64,000 bases of DNA, taken from Limnohabitans sp. WS1 (lineage in GTDB: Bacteria; Pseudomonadota; Gammaproteobacteria; Burkholderiales; Burkholderiaceae_C). The DNA is taken from positions 124,001 to 188,000 of the forward strand of contig NZ_NERU01000003.1 in NCBI RefSeq assembly GCF_003063265.1, written 5' to 3'. Positions 24,237-33,588 of the stretch are shown piece by piece (positions within the stretch are counted from its first letter, which is position 1; each line of letters opens with the position of its first letter). Position numbers and translations under genes: made by a program. The notes below the pieces were generated by a model, which ran no database searches, was not told the DNA's origin, and saw only the letters and a program-made list of their open reading frames with translations.

Positions 24237-26418
24237 ACCACAAGACAGGGACAGCGTGATGCTGGACAGTTCGCTCGCAGCGGTCTTGTCCCGATTGGCC
24301 GGCTTGCTGGGGCAGGCGGTCCCGGCTCACCGTTTTGGCATGCTGTCTCGTACCCCTGATGGCGTGGAGGTCGAAAGTCTCAGCCGTGAAGAACGGCTCA
24401 AAGTCTGGTGGTTGTCCCGCTTTCCCATGGCCGATATCCAGACCATTGAAGCCAAAAACCTTTCCCCGTCAGACTTTCCACTGCTTTGGGTGGGCGCAGG
24501 GAATGACGCGCAGGTCTGGCTGGTGCGAGGAGGTTCAGGTCGAAACACCTTGACATGTCAGGACGCCGATGGCGTGACCCACATGCTGGAGATGTCTGCA
24601 GCGCGGCAGGGACGGCTCTTGCAGCTGACCACCATGCCGGCACGACCCGGCGAAACAGCTCACCGCTCCATGAGCGCCACTGACTGGTTTGCCACGTCCA
24701 TTCGGCGTTATCGCTCGGTTTTTCTAGAGGCCGTGGTGGCCACTTTTGTCATCAGCATGGTGGGTTTGGTGGCCGCGCTCTACTCCATGCAGGTGTATGA
24801 CCGGGTCATTCCCACCAAGGGCTATTCAACATTGTGGGTGCTGACCATCGGGGTGGTGATCGCTATCTTGATCGAGTTGGTTCTCAAGCAGGTGCGTGCC
24901 TACATGGTGGACCGGGCTTGCAAAGTGATCGATCAAGAGTTGTCGGCTGTCTTTTTTGGCAAGGCCCTGGACATTCGCATGGATGCACGGCCCCGCACCG
25001 TGGGCACTTTTGCTTCGCAAATTCGGCATTTTGAGTCGGTGCGCAACTTTTTGACTTCGTCGAGTCTGTTCATCATGGCCGACTTGCCTTTTGCGGTGTT
25101 TTTTGTGGCGGTGATCGCTGTGATTGCTGGGCCGGTGGCCTTAGTTCCTTTGTTGTCGGTGCCCTTGGCGGTGTTGGCGGGTATGGCGTTCAACAAACCA
25201 TTTGAAAAATACACCGGCATGCACATGAAGGAGTCCAACGAGAAAAACGGTCTCCTGATCGAGGCCATTGATGGCATTGAGTCGGTCAAGGCGGCCAATG
25301 CCGAGTGGAAATTGCTGGATCGATGGCGTGCCATGACGGTCAACATCGCCAGCAGCGAGCTCAAAATGCGCTTGTTTTCGACCTTGTCGAGCAATTTGAC
25401 CCAGACCATTCAGCAATTGAGTTATGCCTGCATGGTGGCTGCGGGGGCCTACGCCATCAATTCTGGTCAGTTGACCATGGGTGGATTGATTGCATGTTCG
25501 ATCATTTCGGGCCGCGCCATGACGCCTGTGGCGCAGTTACCGGGCCTGATTGCCCAGTGGCACCATGCCAAGGTGGCTTTGACCTCTTTGGATGGGATCA
25601 TGGCCATGCCCAGTGACCGCCAGGACATCGATCGACTGGTGGTGCCCGAAGATTGCCTGGGCGAGTTGAAACTCGACAAGGCGGTTTTTGCCTACATGAA
25701 AGATGTGCCGGGTTTGGAGGTGCCGTCTTTGCTGATCCGTCCGGGTGACCGGGTGGCGGTGTTGGGCACGGTTGGATCTGGCAAGTCCACCTTGATCAAG
25801 CTGTTGTCCGGGCTTTACAAGCCCACTGGGGGCCATGTTTTTCTGGACGGCATTGACATGATGCATTTGGCACCCGAGTTCGTGCGGGAGCACATCGGTT
25901 ACTTGCCTCAAGATGTGCGTTTGTTCAATGGCTCGCTGCGCTACAACCTGAGTTTGGGTTTGCCCTTGCCCAGTGATTCCCAAATCCTCAAGGCGGCCGC
26001 TTTGACCGGTTTGGATCAGGTGATTCAAAACCATCCTTTGGGCCTGGAGCTTGAAATCGCCGAGGGTGGGCGCGGGCTTTCCGGTGGGCAACGCCAGTTG
26101 GTGGGCCTGACCCGCATGCTCTTGGCCAGCCCCAAGGTGTTGCTGCTGGATGAACCCACTGCATCGATGGACGCCAAGCTTGAAAACACGGTGATGCAAC
26201 ACCTTTTCAAGGAAATGCCTGCCGACAGTGCCATCGTCGTGGTCACCCACAAACCCAATGTGTTGCCCTTGGTCAATCGGATTTTGGTGGTCGACAAGGG
26301 TCGGGTGGTGCTCGATGGGCCACGCGATGAGGTACTCAATCGCCTGCGATCACCCTCAGGAGCAGCGCCAAGCCCGGCTGCGCTGGAAGCATCGGGCACA
26401 ACGGGAGCGGCAGCATGA
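24229..26418 (+). CDS. Type I secretion ABC exporter (permease-ATPase, LapB/RtxB type)
   Basis: A 729-residue inner-membrane exporter half-transporter. The N-terminal 140 residues take the place of a C39-like domain (LSREERLKVWWLSRFP region), with no Cys in a protease-type position, so no cleavage of a double-glycine leader is expected. Membrane segments follow (about 165-435). The ATPase domain shows Walker A LGTVGSGKSTLIK, signature GRGLSGGQRQLVGLTRML and Walker B VLLLDEPTASMD. It overlaps the tolC-like gene by 8 bases and the HlyD gene by an ATGA. This type of exporter commonly serves large RTX or BapA/LapA adhesins; the nearest candidate in the window is the adhesin at 41188. Confidence 0.93.
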   Translation: MTEPQDRDSVMLDSSLAAVLSRLAGLLGQAVPAHRFGMLSRTPDGVEVESLSREERLKVWWLSRFPMADIQTIEAKNLSPSDFPLLWVGAGNDAQVWLVRGGSGRNTLTCQDADGVTHMLEMSAARQGRLLQLTTMPARPGETAHRSMSATDWFATSIRRYRSVFLEAVVATFVISMVGLVAALYSMQVYDRVIPTKGYSTLWVLTIGVVIAILIELVLKQVRAYMVDRACKVIDQELSAVFFGKALDIRMDARPRTVGTFASQIRHFESVRNFLTSSSLFIMADLPFAVFFVAVIAVIAGPVALVPLLSVPLAVLAGMAFNKPFEKYTGMHMKESNEKNGLLIEAIDGIESVKAANAEWKLLDRWRAMTVNIASSELKMRLFSTLSSNLTQTIQQLSYACMVAAGAYAINSGQLTMGGLIACSIISGRAMTPVAQLPGLIAQWHHAKVALTSLDGIMAMPSDRQDIDRLVVPEDCLGELKLDKAVFAYMKDVPGLEVPSLLIRPGDRVAVLGTVGSGKSTLIKLLSGLYKPTGGHVFLDGIDMMHLAPEFVREHIGYLPQDVRLFNGSLRYNLSLGLPLPSDSQILKAAALTGLDQVIQNHPLGLELEIAEGGRGLSGGQRQLVGLTRMLLASPKVLLLDEPTASMDAKLENTVMQHLFKEMPADSAIVVVTHKPNVLPLVNRILVVDKGRVVLDGPRDEVLNRLRSPSGAAPSPAALEASGTTGAAA

Positions 26419-27623
26419 AAATTTTCTGGTTTTTGGAGTCGGCAGACCCCCAGGGGCAGCAAGAAAATCTGTCCCGTTCACTCAGGCGTCCGCGTTGGGC
26501 GGTGTGGTCTTTGTTTTTGACCAGCGCCGTTTTTTTCACCTGGGCCTATTACGCCGAAATTGACCAAATCACGCGTGCGCCAGGCTCGGTCATCTCCAGT
26601 GCGCGTTCGCAAATCATCCAGTCTTTAGACGGTGGCGTGATCGAAGAGTTGTTGGTCAAGGAAGGCGATGTGGTGCAGCGCGATCAGGTCTTGGTCAAGA
26701 TCGATGGCACCCGTTTGGAGTCCAGTTATCTCGAGACCCGCGCCAAGTCAGCCGCCTTGGCCATCACTGTGGCCCGTTTGCAGGCCGAAGTTTTGGGTCG
26801 TCAACCGCGTTTTCCGCCCGAAGCCAAAGCCTACCCGGAGTTCCGTGAGACCCAAAGCATGTTGTTCAAAAAACGCATTGCTGCCATTCAGGAAGAGCTG
26901 CGGTCTTATGAAAACATCAAAGCCATTGTGCTAAAAGAACTGCAGATGACGCGCCCCTTGCTCAAAACGGGTGACGTCAGTGCCACCGAAGTTTTGCGAC
27001 TTGAGCGTCAGGTGGCCGATACGCAGGCTCAAATCACCAACCGGAAAAACAAATACTTTCAAGACACCCAAGCCGAGTTGAGCAAAGCCTTGGAAGAGTT
27101 GGCGGGCGTTCAGCAGGTCATGGCGCAGCGCAAAGACCAATTGACGCAGACCGAATTGAAAGCCCCCTTGCACGGCATCGTCAAAAACGTTCGTGTCACC
27201 ACCCGGGGCGGTGTGCTGCGTCCGGGCGAAGAAGTCATGCAAATTGTGCCCCTCGAAGAAGATCTGGTGATCGAGGCCCGGGTCAGCCCGGCCGATATCG
27301 CCTTCATCAAGACGGGCCTCAAAGCCACGGTCAAGATTGATGCCTACGACTACACGATCTACGGCGATTTGTCAGGGACGCTGTCCTACATCAGCCCCGA
27401 CACCTTGTCAGAGAACCTCAACCTTCAACATGGCGAGCAACCGTATTACCGGGTGCACGTCAAGACCGATGGGCGTCGCTTCAGTGCAAAGCCCGATCAA
27501 AAGCTCGACATCCAGCCCGGCATGACCAGCACGGTAGAGATCAAAACCGGCAGCAACACGGTGCTCAAGTACCTGGCCAAACCCGTGGTCAAGACATTGA
27601 GTCAGTCCCTGGGCGAGCGCTGA
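26415..27623 (+). CDS. HlyD-family periplasmic adaptor of the type I secretion system
   Basis: A 402-residue membrane-fusion protein. It has one N-terminal membrane segment (about residues 30-50; AVWSLFLTSAVFFTWAYYAE), a biotinyl-lipoyl-like half (GSVISSARSQIIQSLDGGVIEELLVKEGDVVQRDQVLVKID), a long coiled coil (about 95-235) and a C-terminal beta-barrel (LKAPLHGIVKNVRVTTRGGVLRPGEEVMQIVP to VEIKTGSNTVLKYLAKPV). It bridges the exporter and the TolC channel. It starts by ATGA overlap with the exporter gene, and 60 bp of intergenic sequence separate it from aroC. Confidence 0.92.
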   Translation: MKIFWFLESADPQGQQENLSRSLRRPRWAVWSLFLTSAVFFTWAYYAEIDQITRAPGSVISSARSQIIQSLDGGVIEELLVKEGDVVQRDQVLVKIDGTRLESSYLETRAKSAALAITVARLQAEVLGRQPRFPPEAKAYPEFRETQSMLFKKRIAAIQEELRSYENIKAIVLKELQMTRPLLKTGDVSATEVLRLERQVADTQAQITNRKNKYFQDTQAELSKALEELAGVQQVMAQRKDQLTQTELKAPLHGIVKNVRVTTRGGVLRPGEEVMQIVPLEEDLVIEARVSPADIAFIKTGLKATVKIDAYDYTIYGDLSGTLSYISPDTLSENLNLQHGEQPYYRVHVKTDGRRFSAKPDQKLDIQPGMTSTVEIKTGSNTVLKYLAKPVVKTLSQSLGER

Positions 27624-27644
27624 GCCCTGAATGGGTTTTTTATA

Positions 27645-27675
27645 TTGCTCGGCAAGGGCTGCGCTCTGGGATAAT
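27645..27675 (+). promoter_or_regulatory. Possible sigma-70 promoter of aroC
   Basis: TTGCTC (27645-27650) and GATAAT (27670-27675) are separated by 19 bases and lie just upstream of the aroC start. The -10 is good and the spacer is two bases long. Confidence 0.35.
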
Positions 27676-27683
27676 CCTTACCC

Positions 27684-28781
27684 ATGAGCGGCAATACCTT
27701 CGGACAACTTTTTTCGGTCACCAACTTTGGTGAATCCCACGGCCCGGCCATTGGCTGCGTGATTGACGGCTGCCCTCCGGGCCTGTCGCTTTGCGAGGCA
27801 GACATCCAGCCCGATCTGGACCGTCGTCGCCCGGGCACCAGCAAATTCGTCACCCAGCGCAACGAGCCCGATGCGGTGCAGATTGTCTCGGGGGTGTACC
27901 AAGGCAAGACCACGGGCACGCCGATTTGCCTGCTCATTCAAAACACGGACCAGCGCAGCAAGGATTACGGGGACATCTTGCAAACCTTCCGTCCGGGCCA
28001 TGCCGACTACACCTACTGGCGCAAATACGGTCTGCGCGATCCACGCGGCGGTGGCCGCTCTTCGGCCCGCCTGACGGCCCCCATGGTGGCGGCGGGCGCG
28101 GTGGCCAAAAAATGGCTCAAAGAAAAGTGGGGCACCACCTTTGTGGGTTGCATGACCCAAATCGGCGATCTGCCGATTGGCTTTGAGAGTTGGGACCATG
28201 TGCCCAACAACCCGTTTTTTGCCCCGGTGGCCGATGTGTCGGCGCTTGAGGACTATATGAATGCGCTGCGCAAATCGGGCGATTCCTGCGGAGCCCGACT
28301 GCGTGTGGTGGCCCAAGGTGTTCCGGCCGGTCTGGGGCAGCCGCTGTTTGACAAAATGGACGCGGACATTGCATTTGCCATGATGGGCATCAATGCGGTC
28401 AAGGGCGTTGAGATTGGTGCTGGGTTTGGCTGTGTCACCCAAAAGGGCAGTACGGCGGGCGATGCACTGACACCCGAGGGCTTTGTGGGAAACAACGCGG
28501 GTGGGGTTTTGGGGGGCATCAGCACCGGTCAAGACATCGAAGTGTCCATCGCCATCAAGCCCACAAGTTCCATTTTGATTGCGCGGGATTCGATTGACGC
28601 CAACGGACAGCCCACCGAAGTCATCACCAAAGGCCGCCACGATCCTTGTGTCGGTATTCGTGCCACCCCCATTGCCGAGGCCATGTTGGCCTTGGTGGTC
28701 ATGGAACATGCCCTGCAGTTCCGTGCCCAATGTGCCGATGTCGAACATGCATTGCCCCCGATTGCCCCGTTCAAGACTTGA
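27684..28781 (+). CDS. aroC: Chorismate synthase
   Basis: A 365-residue enzyme for the last step of the shikimate pathway, converting EPSP to chorismate with reduced FMN. The signatures are in order: [27 protein letters not shown] (signature 1), [50 protein letters not shown] (signature 2), and [27 protein letters not shown] near the C-terminus. Length is typical. The next gene begins 3 bp after the stop. Confidence 0.97.
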   Translation: MSGNTFGQLFSVTNFGESHGPAIGCVIDGCPPGLSLCEADIQPDLDRRRPGTSKFVTQRNEPDAVQIVSGVYQGKTTGTPICLLIQNTDQRSKDYGDILQTFRPGHADYTYWRKYGLRDPRGGGRSSARLTAPMVAAGAVAKKWLKEKWGTTFVGCMTQIGDLPIGFESWDHVPNNPFFAPVADVSALEDYMNALRKSGDSCGARLRVVAQGVPAGLGQPLFDKMDADIAFAMMGINAVKGVEIGAGFGCVTQKGSTAGDALTPEGFVGNNAGGVLGGISTGQDIEVSIAIKPTSSILIARDSIDANGQPTEVITKGRHDPCVGIRATPIAEAMLALVVMEHALQFRAQCADVEHALPPIAPFKT

Positions 28782-28784
28782 TGC

Positions 28785-29978
28785 ATGACGCCCCGACGTC
28801 AACTTTGGCCGTTTGCTGCGCTGTCGGCCAGTTATTTTGGGCACATAGGATTTTTTAACCCCTATTTGCCGCTGTGGCTGCAAGACATGGGCCTGAGCTT
28901 GTTGACCATCAGCGTGCTCACGGCGGTGCAAGCCACCACCCGTTTGTTTGCGCCTTATGCATGGGGAGCCATCAGCGACAGAACCGGTGAGCGCGTCAAA
29001 CTGCTGCGCATCGGTGCGGGCGTGGCATTTGTCTGCGCTTGTTTTTTGTGGGGTGACTGGGGGCCAGTGGGGCTGGGGGTGGTGTTGCTGCTCATGTTCA
29101 CCCACACCAGCGCCATGATGCCCATGAGCGAAGCGGCCATGGCGCATTTGGTCAGCCAAAATGGGGCCTTTGACACCAAGCGATATGGCCGGGTGCGGCT
29201 TTGGGGGTCCATGGGGTTTTTGCTCACGGTGTTCGTGGCTGGGGCTTGGTTTGAAGCCTTTGGCATGCACCATTTTCCGGGTTGGACGGTGTTCAGTTTG
29301 GGCGCGGTGCTGTTGAGCGTGTGGTGGATGCCCGACATCAAAGAGGCGGCGCACTTGGTGGTCGAGCATGTGTCGGTGGGGCCGGTATTGCGTCAAAAAC
29401 CTGTGCAGTGGTTTTTTGCGTCCACTTTTTTTCATGTGCTTTCGCACATCGGCATTTATGTGTTTTTCTCGCTTTACCTCAATTCCTTGGGTTACAGCAA
29501 GACCATGATCGGTGTCTTGTGGGCGGTGTCGGTGGCGGTCGAGGTGGTGTGGTTTTTTACCCAATCGCGTTGGCTGCCGCGCTTGTCCCTGACGGCCTGG
29601 CTGGTGGCCTGCTCAGCCGTCATGGTGTTGCGCATGGGCTTGACGGCCGCTTGGGCCGATGTGTTGTGGATTTTGCTGTTGGCGCAAATGCTGCATGCCA
29701 TCACCTTTGCCACGCACCACACGGTGTGCATTGCCTTGATTTCGCAACACTTTGCGGGTCGATTGCGGGGCCGTGGTCAGGCTTTGTACACCGTGATTGC
29801 CTATGGGTTTCCGGGGGTTCTGGGGGCTTTGTTGGGCGGGCTCATCAGCGAGCGATGGGGCTTGCAAAGTGTGTTTGCCTTGAGCAGCCTGACCGGTGTG
29901 GTGGCCACGGCGGCGGCCTACAGGGTCTGGCGTTTGCAGCACCCTCGCAGACCCTTGTCTGATGCCCCCGCTGCTTGA
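28785..29978 (+). CDS. MFS transporter, 3-phenylpropionate-permease-like (PPP family)
   Basis: A 397-residue membrane protein with about 12 hydrophobic segments. Typical MFS loops are visible (AISDRTGERVKLLRIG after the second or third helix and GRLRGRGQALYTVIAYGFPG later). The opening LWPFAALSASYFGHIGFFNPYLPLWLQDMGL and LVSQNGAFDTKRYGRVRLWGSMGFLLTV are characteristic of the HcaT/nucleoside-symporter-like subgroup. The substrate is unknown. It follows aroC by 3 bp and may be co-transcribed with it. Confidence 0.85.
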   Translation: MTPRRQLWPFAALSASYFGHIGFFNPYLPLWLQDMGLSLLTISVLTAVQATTRLFAPYAWGAISDRTGERVKLLRIGAGVAFVCACFLWGDWGPVGLGVVLLLMFTHTSAMMPMSEAAMAHLVSQNGAFDTKRYGRVRLWGSMGFLLTVFVAGAWFEAFGMHHFPGWTVFSLGAVLLSVWWMPDIKEAAHLVVEHVSVGPVLRQKPVQWFFASTFFHVLSHIGIYVFFSLYLNSLGYSKTMIGVLWAVSVAVEVVWFFTQSRWLPRLSLTAWLVACSAVMVLRMGLTAAWADVLWILLLAQMLHAITFATHHTVCIALISQHFAGRLRGRGQALYTVIAYGFPGVLGALLGGLISERWGLQSVFALSSLTGVVATAAAYRVWRLQHPRRPLSDAPAA

Positions 29979-30021
29979 GTGTCCGTGCCTCTTGCCCTCT
30001 GTCTCTTTGTTCCTTTGATGT

Positions 30022-30885
30022 ATGTCCTTTGCTGCCTTGCCTGAGTTTTTGCCCTTGGCTTTGAGAGAAACACTGCTCGATGCGGTGCGTCTAGAAACAC
30101 ACTACCAGCAATCCACCACGGTCTGGCATGCTTGGGGCCGGGCCGAACACCCCACCGTTGTGCTGTTGCACGGTGGCAGTGGCAGTTGGACCCACTGGGT
30201 GCGCAACATCGCCGTTTTGCGTGATGCCGGCTGGCGTGTGCTGGTGCCCGATTTGCCCGGTTTTGGCGACTCCGACTTGCCAGAAGGCTGCACCGACACC
30301 ACCGATTTGCCGCCGCACCTGCACCAGGGTTTGCAACAGCTGCAGCCCTCGGGGCCGGTCAGCTTGGTGGGGTTTTCCTTTGGCGGCATGACCGCTGCCT
30401 TGTGGCTGGCCGCGCATCCCGAAGATGCTCAGGCCCTGGTCTTGGTGGGGGCTCCGGGCATGGGGCTGGCGCAATCGCAGCGCACCGTGCTCAAGGGGTG
30501 GCGGCATTTGCCCACGCCCGAGGCGCAGCGCGAGGTGCACCGGCACAATTTGCTGGCGCTCATGCTGCAGCATGAAGCTTCATTGGACCCTTTGGCTTTG
30601 GCTTTGCATGCCGCCAATGTTCAGCGTGACCGCATGCCGCGCAGACGCTTGTCGTCCACCGACATCGTGGCCCGCACCTTGCCAAAGGTTCAGGCACGGG
30701 TGAGCGCCATTTACGGTGAAAAAGATGCCTTGTATGGTCCTCGTTTGCCCGAGGTTCAAGCGGCCATGGAACAACTGGCCCCCCGCTGGGGCCAGTGGCA
30801 TACCGTGTCAGGGGTGGGGCATTGGGTGCCTTATGAGGCCACCGAACGGTTCAACGCCGCTTTGATCCAAGTGCTTCGGGCGTGA
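30022..30885 (+). CDS. Alpha/beta hydrolase
   Basis: A 287-residue soluble hydrolase. The oxyanion strand is VVLLHGGSGSWTHWVRN, the nucleophile elbow is LVGFSFGGM, the acid region is IYGEKDALYGPRLPEV and the catalytic His is in VSGVGHWVPYEATERF. It starts 44 bp after the MFS gene on the same strand and could act on a compound that the carrier imports; that link is an inference. It is convergent with aroQ. Confidence 0.88.
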   Translation: MSFAALPEFLPLALRETLLDAVRLETHYQQSTTVWHAWGRAEHPTVVLLHGGSGSWTHWVRNIAVLRDAGWRVLVPDLPGFGDSDLPEGCTDTTDLPPHLHQGLQQLQPSGPVSLVGFSFGGMTAALWLAAHPEDAQALVLVGAPGMGLAQSQRTVLKGWRHLPTPEAQREVHRHNLLALMLQHEASLDPLALALHAANVQRDRMPRRRLSSTDIVARTLPKVQARVSAIYGEKDALYGPRLPEVQAAMEQLAPRWGQWHTVSGVGHWVPYEATERFNAALIQVLRA

Positions 30886-30949
30886 GTGGCCAAAGGCCTG
30901 GCGGTACTTGGCCGTTCTTGGCGGTAATTGGACGGGCGCTGGTTCAGAT

Positions 30950-31387
30950 TCAGCCCTGAATGGCACGGATGGCGGCACGCAATCCCAGTAAATAACTGTC
31001 CACACCAAAGCCAGCGATTTGACCTTTGGCGATGGGGGCAATCACGGAGTGGTGACGAAACTCCTCACGGGCGTGGATGTTGGACATGTGCACTTCGATG
31101 ATGGGGCACTTGAGAATGGCCAGTGCGTCTCGGATGCCATAGCTGTAATGTGTCCAAGCCCCGGCATTGATCAGCACCGCTTGGGTGCCGTCGGTGTGGG
31201 CTTGGTGAATGCGCTCGGCCATTTCTCCTTCCATGTTCGTTTGAAAGCACTCGACATGGGCGCCCAATTCTTGGCCCAAGGCCACCAATTGGGCGTCGAT
31301 TTCGGCCAAGGTGATGGTGCCGTACTGCGCCGGATCGCGCTTGCCGAACATGTTGAGGTTGATGCCGTTGAGGGTCAGGATTTTCAT
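30950..31387 (-). CDS. aroQ: Type II 3-dehydroquinate dehydratase
   Basis: A 145-residue enzyme for the third step of the shikimate pathway, forming a dodecamer in the family. Start at the ATG at 31387 gives the usual MKILTLNGINLNMFGKRDPA-QYG opening, with the catalytic Arg and Tyr of the lid loop. AVLINAGAWTHYSYGIRDAL and IEVHMSNIHAREEFRHHSV complete the active site. The frame extends upstream to 31489 but the family start is clear. It is the second shikimate gene in the window (aroC at 27684), on the opposite strand. Confidence 0.96.
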   Translation of the reverse strand: MKILTLNGINLNMFGKRDPAQYGTITLAEIDAQLVALGQELGAHVECFQTNMEGEMAERIHQAHTDGTQAVLINAGAWTHYSYGIRDALAILKCPIIEVHMSNIHAREEFRHHSVIAPIAKGQIAGFGVDSYLLGLRAAIRAIQG

Positions 31388-31554
31388 GGTGGTGGGTGTC
31401 GCGATGAAGATCAGGGCAATTGGCCTGAGCGCCTGACATTGTCGGTGATTTGCGGCAAGATCAGGGTCTTTGGCGGGCAAGAGGCTCACTCGTGGACCCT
31501 GCGTTAGCCGTCAATTTTTCTAACTGAGCAAGGGCTGCGCCCCAGGAATGACCG

Positions 31555-32211
31555 ATGACTCCTCTCAAAATTGATTTTGTCTCTGACATTGCGTGCCCTT
31601 GGTGCGCTGTGGGCTTGGGTGCCCTGGAGCAGGCCTTGGAGCGCTTGCAAGGCCAAGTGCAGGCCGATTTGCATTTCCAGCCCTTCGAGTTGAACCCCCA
31701 CATGCCCCCGGGGGGTCAAGATTTGGGAGAGCACTTGAGCGAAAAATATGGCTCAACGGCAGAGCAACAAGCGCAGATTCGCCAGACCATTGCCGCCCGA
31801 GGGGCCGAAGTCGGGTTTGAGTTTCACCCCGGGGGGCGCGGTCGTGTCTACAACACCTTCAATGCCCATCGCTTGCTGCACTGGGCCGAGGGCCAAGGCG
31901 CAGGTGCTCAGCATGCCCTTAAAAAAGCATTTTTGCAGTCCTACCAAGGGCGGGCCGAATGCGTCGAAGACGCCGAAGTCTTGCTGGCCAGTGTGGCCGC
32001 AGCGGGTTTGGATGTGGCTGCTGCCCGCGAAGTGCTCCTCAGCGATGCGCATGGCGCTTCGGTGCGCGAGCGCCAGCAGTTTTATGCGCAAGCCGGCATT
32101 CGCTCGGTGCCTGCGGTCATCATCAACGACCGTCATTTGATCTCGGGCGGGCAGCCTGTCGAAGTGTTTGAGCAAGCCTTGCGCCGCATCGCTTCGGGCG
32201 AAGTGTCCTGA
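31555..32211 (+). CDS. DsbA-family oxidoreductase (FrnE-like)
   Basis: A 218-residue cytoplasmic thioredoxin-fold protein without a signal peptide. The redox site is DIACPWCAVGLGALEQAL (CPWC), then the helical insert LNPHMPPGGQDLGEHLSEKY with RGAEVGFEF, YNTFNAHRLLHWAE, and the cis-Pro loop GIRSVPAVIINDRHLISGGQ. This matches the FrnE/2-hydroxychromene-like DsbA subgroup. The ATG at 31555 has AGGA 8 bases upstream. It is followed at 22 bp by a TAT phosphatase gene. Confidence 0.9.
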   Translation: MTPLKIDFVSDIACPWCAVGLGALEQALERLQGQVQADLHFQPFELNPHMPPGGQDLGEHLSEKYGSTAEQQAQIRQTIAARGAEVGFEFHPGGRGRVYNTFNAHRLLHWAEGQGAGAQHALKKAFLQSYQGRAECVEDAEVLLASVAAAGLDVAAAREVLLSDAHGASVRERQQFYAQAGIRSVPAVIINDRHLISGGQPVEVFEQALRRIASGEVS

Positions 32212-32233
32212 GCCGACCCCTCACGGCTGCATC

Positions 32234-32824
32234 ATGCACAAACTGAACACGGCGCGTCGCCACTTTTTGCAAGGCTCCACAGGCCTTTGGACCGGGGTGT
32301 TGTTGGTCAACCTGGCCGCCAGCCCTCGTGCATGGGCCAACGAGGCCTTGGCCCGGATTTGGCAACGCGAGGGTGGGGTGCTCTTGGTTCGACATGCCAC
32401 GACCGAATCGGGCTTGGGCGATCCGCCTGGGTTTGTCTTGGGTCAATGTCAAACCCAACGCAATCTGTCCGAGCAAGGGCGTCAGGAATCACGCGATCTG
32501 GGGCGCTGGATGCAGGCCCAGCCCGTCAAGCCTGATGCGGTGCTCAGCAGCCAATGGTGCCGTTGCCAAGACACGGCCCGGCTGGCCTTTGGTGCCTATG
32601 ACAACTGGTGGCCTTTGAACTCGACCTTTGCAGGCCAAGGCGACGCCAATGCACAAGCCTTGGCCATGCGAGCCCGTTTGCGTGAGTTGCCACCCGGGCG
32701 ACGTGAAGTCTGGGTCACCCACCAAGTCAACATGACGGCGCTGACCGAGGCTTATCCGGCCATGGGGGAAGCTTTTTTGGTCGATCGACAAGCTCGATTG
32801 CTGGCGCGGGGGCGCTTGACATGA
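32234..32824 (+). CDS. Histidine phosphatase with a twin-arginine signal
   Basis: A 196-residue exported protein. The leader is TARRHFLQG (twin Arg followed by xFL) plus a hydrophobic stretch to about residue 36 (ending PRAWA), so it is likely exported folded by Tat. The histidine-phosphatase core shows LLVRHATTESGLGDP (catalytic His), LSEQGRQESRDLGRW, VLSSQWCRCQDTARLAFG and, near the end, VWVTHQVNMTALTEAYP (second His). The substrate is unknown. Its stop overlaps the SUMF1 gene (ATGA). Confidence 0.82.
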   Translation: MHKLNTARRHFLQGSTGLWTGVLLVNLAASPRAWANEALARIWQREGGVLLVRHATTESGLGDPPGFVLGQCQTQRNLSEQGRQESRDLGRWMQAQPVKPDAVLSSQWCRCQDTARLAFGAYDNWWPLNSTFAGQGDANAQALAMRARLRELPPGRREVWVTHQVNMTALTEAYPAMGEAFLVDRQARLLARGRLT

Positions 32825-33588
32825 CCATCTTGAGGAACGTGGGCACTGGTTTGGGGGCATCTGCTGCGCTGGTTTGTGCAGTGGCTTGGGCTCAGGTGGG
32901 GGACCCCGTGCCATTGGGCGACTGGGCCATCGACCGCACCGAAGTCACCATCGGCCAGTTTGAGCGCTATGTGCGGGCCACCGGCACCGTGACCCGCGCC
33001 GAAAAAGAGGGCGGTGGTTTTGAATATGGCGCGGGCTGGGAGCGCCGCCCCGGCTGGTCTTGGCGCAAGCCCGATGGCGTGGCCCCGGTGAGCGCTGATT
33101 TGCCCGCCGTTCATTTGGACTTTGCCGAGGCGCAGGCTTACTGCCGGTGGGCCGGAGGGCGTTTGCCCAGCGGGGCCGAATGGCAAAAGGCCGGGTTTAC
33201 CGAGCTGCGCGATGCACCGCCTGCGCCCTGGGTCAAGGGCCGCACCTACCCCTGGACCACGGGCGACAGCCCGCAAGGTGCCAACACCAGCGATGCCGAC
33301 CCGTGGCCCAGGGCCGCGCCCGCAGGGGCCACACGCCAAGGCGTGAACGGCTTGTTCGACATGGGGGCCAATGTGTGGGAATGGACCACCGATGCTCAGG
33401 GCAAGGAACGCCGAACGGTGGGTGGTTCTTGGTGGTACGGCGCCTTCAACATGAAGGCCGATGTGCAGGCCTACAAACCGGCTGACTTTTACGCGGTCTA
33501 CATTGGCTTTCGTTGCGCCTACGACCTCAAGCCCGAGCAGGCAAACCCCGCCCGCGCCCCAATGCCTGTGGGCCAGTCCAAGCCATGA
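32821..33588 (+). CDS. SUMF1/formylglycine-generating-enzyme-like protein
   Basis: A 255-residue protein with an apparent N-terminal signal (about 1-22, ending VAWAQ). The FGE-sulfatase domain covers most of it: DWAIDRTEVTIGQFERYVRATG, FAEAQAYCRWAGGRLPSGAEWQKAG, NGLFDMGANVWEWT, GGSWWYGAFNMKADVQAYKP and GFRCAYD. Related proteins either generate formylglycine in sulfatases or have other roles such as PvdO or EgtB; the family alone cannot tell, and no sulfatase gene lies nearby. It overlaps the phosphatase gene by an ATGA and the SDR gene by four bases (ATGA). Confidence 0.82.
   Translation: MTILRNVGTGLGASAALVCAVAWAQVGDPVPLGDWAIDRTEVTIGQFERYVRATGTVTRAEKEGGGFEYGAGWERRPGWSWRKPDGVAPVSADLPAVHLDFAEAQAYCRWAGGRLPSGAEWQKAGFTELRDAPPAPWVKGRTYPWTTGDSPQGANTSDADPWPRAAPAGATRQGVNGLFDMGANVWEWTTDAQGKERRTVGGSWWYGAFNMKADVQAYKPADFYAVYIGFRCAYDLKPEQANPARAPMPVGQSKP

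Noticed and set aside
27678..29564. 628-codon - strand frame
   Set aside because: Opposite to aroC and the MFS gene, both certain.
30895..30935. Short direct repeat GGCGGTACTTGG / GGCGGTAATTGG between convergent genes
   Set aside because: Too short and isolated to call a feature.
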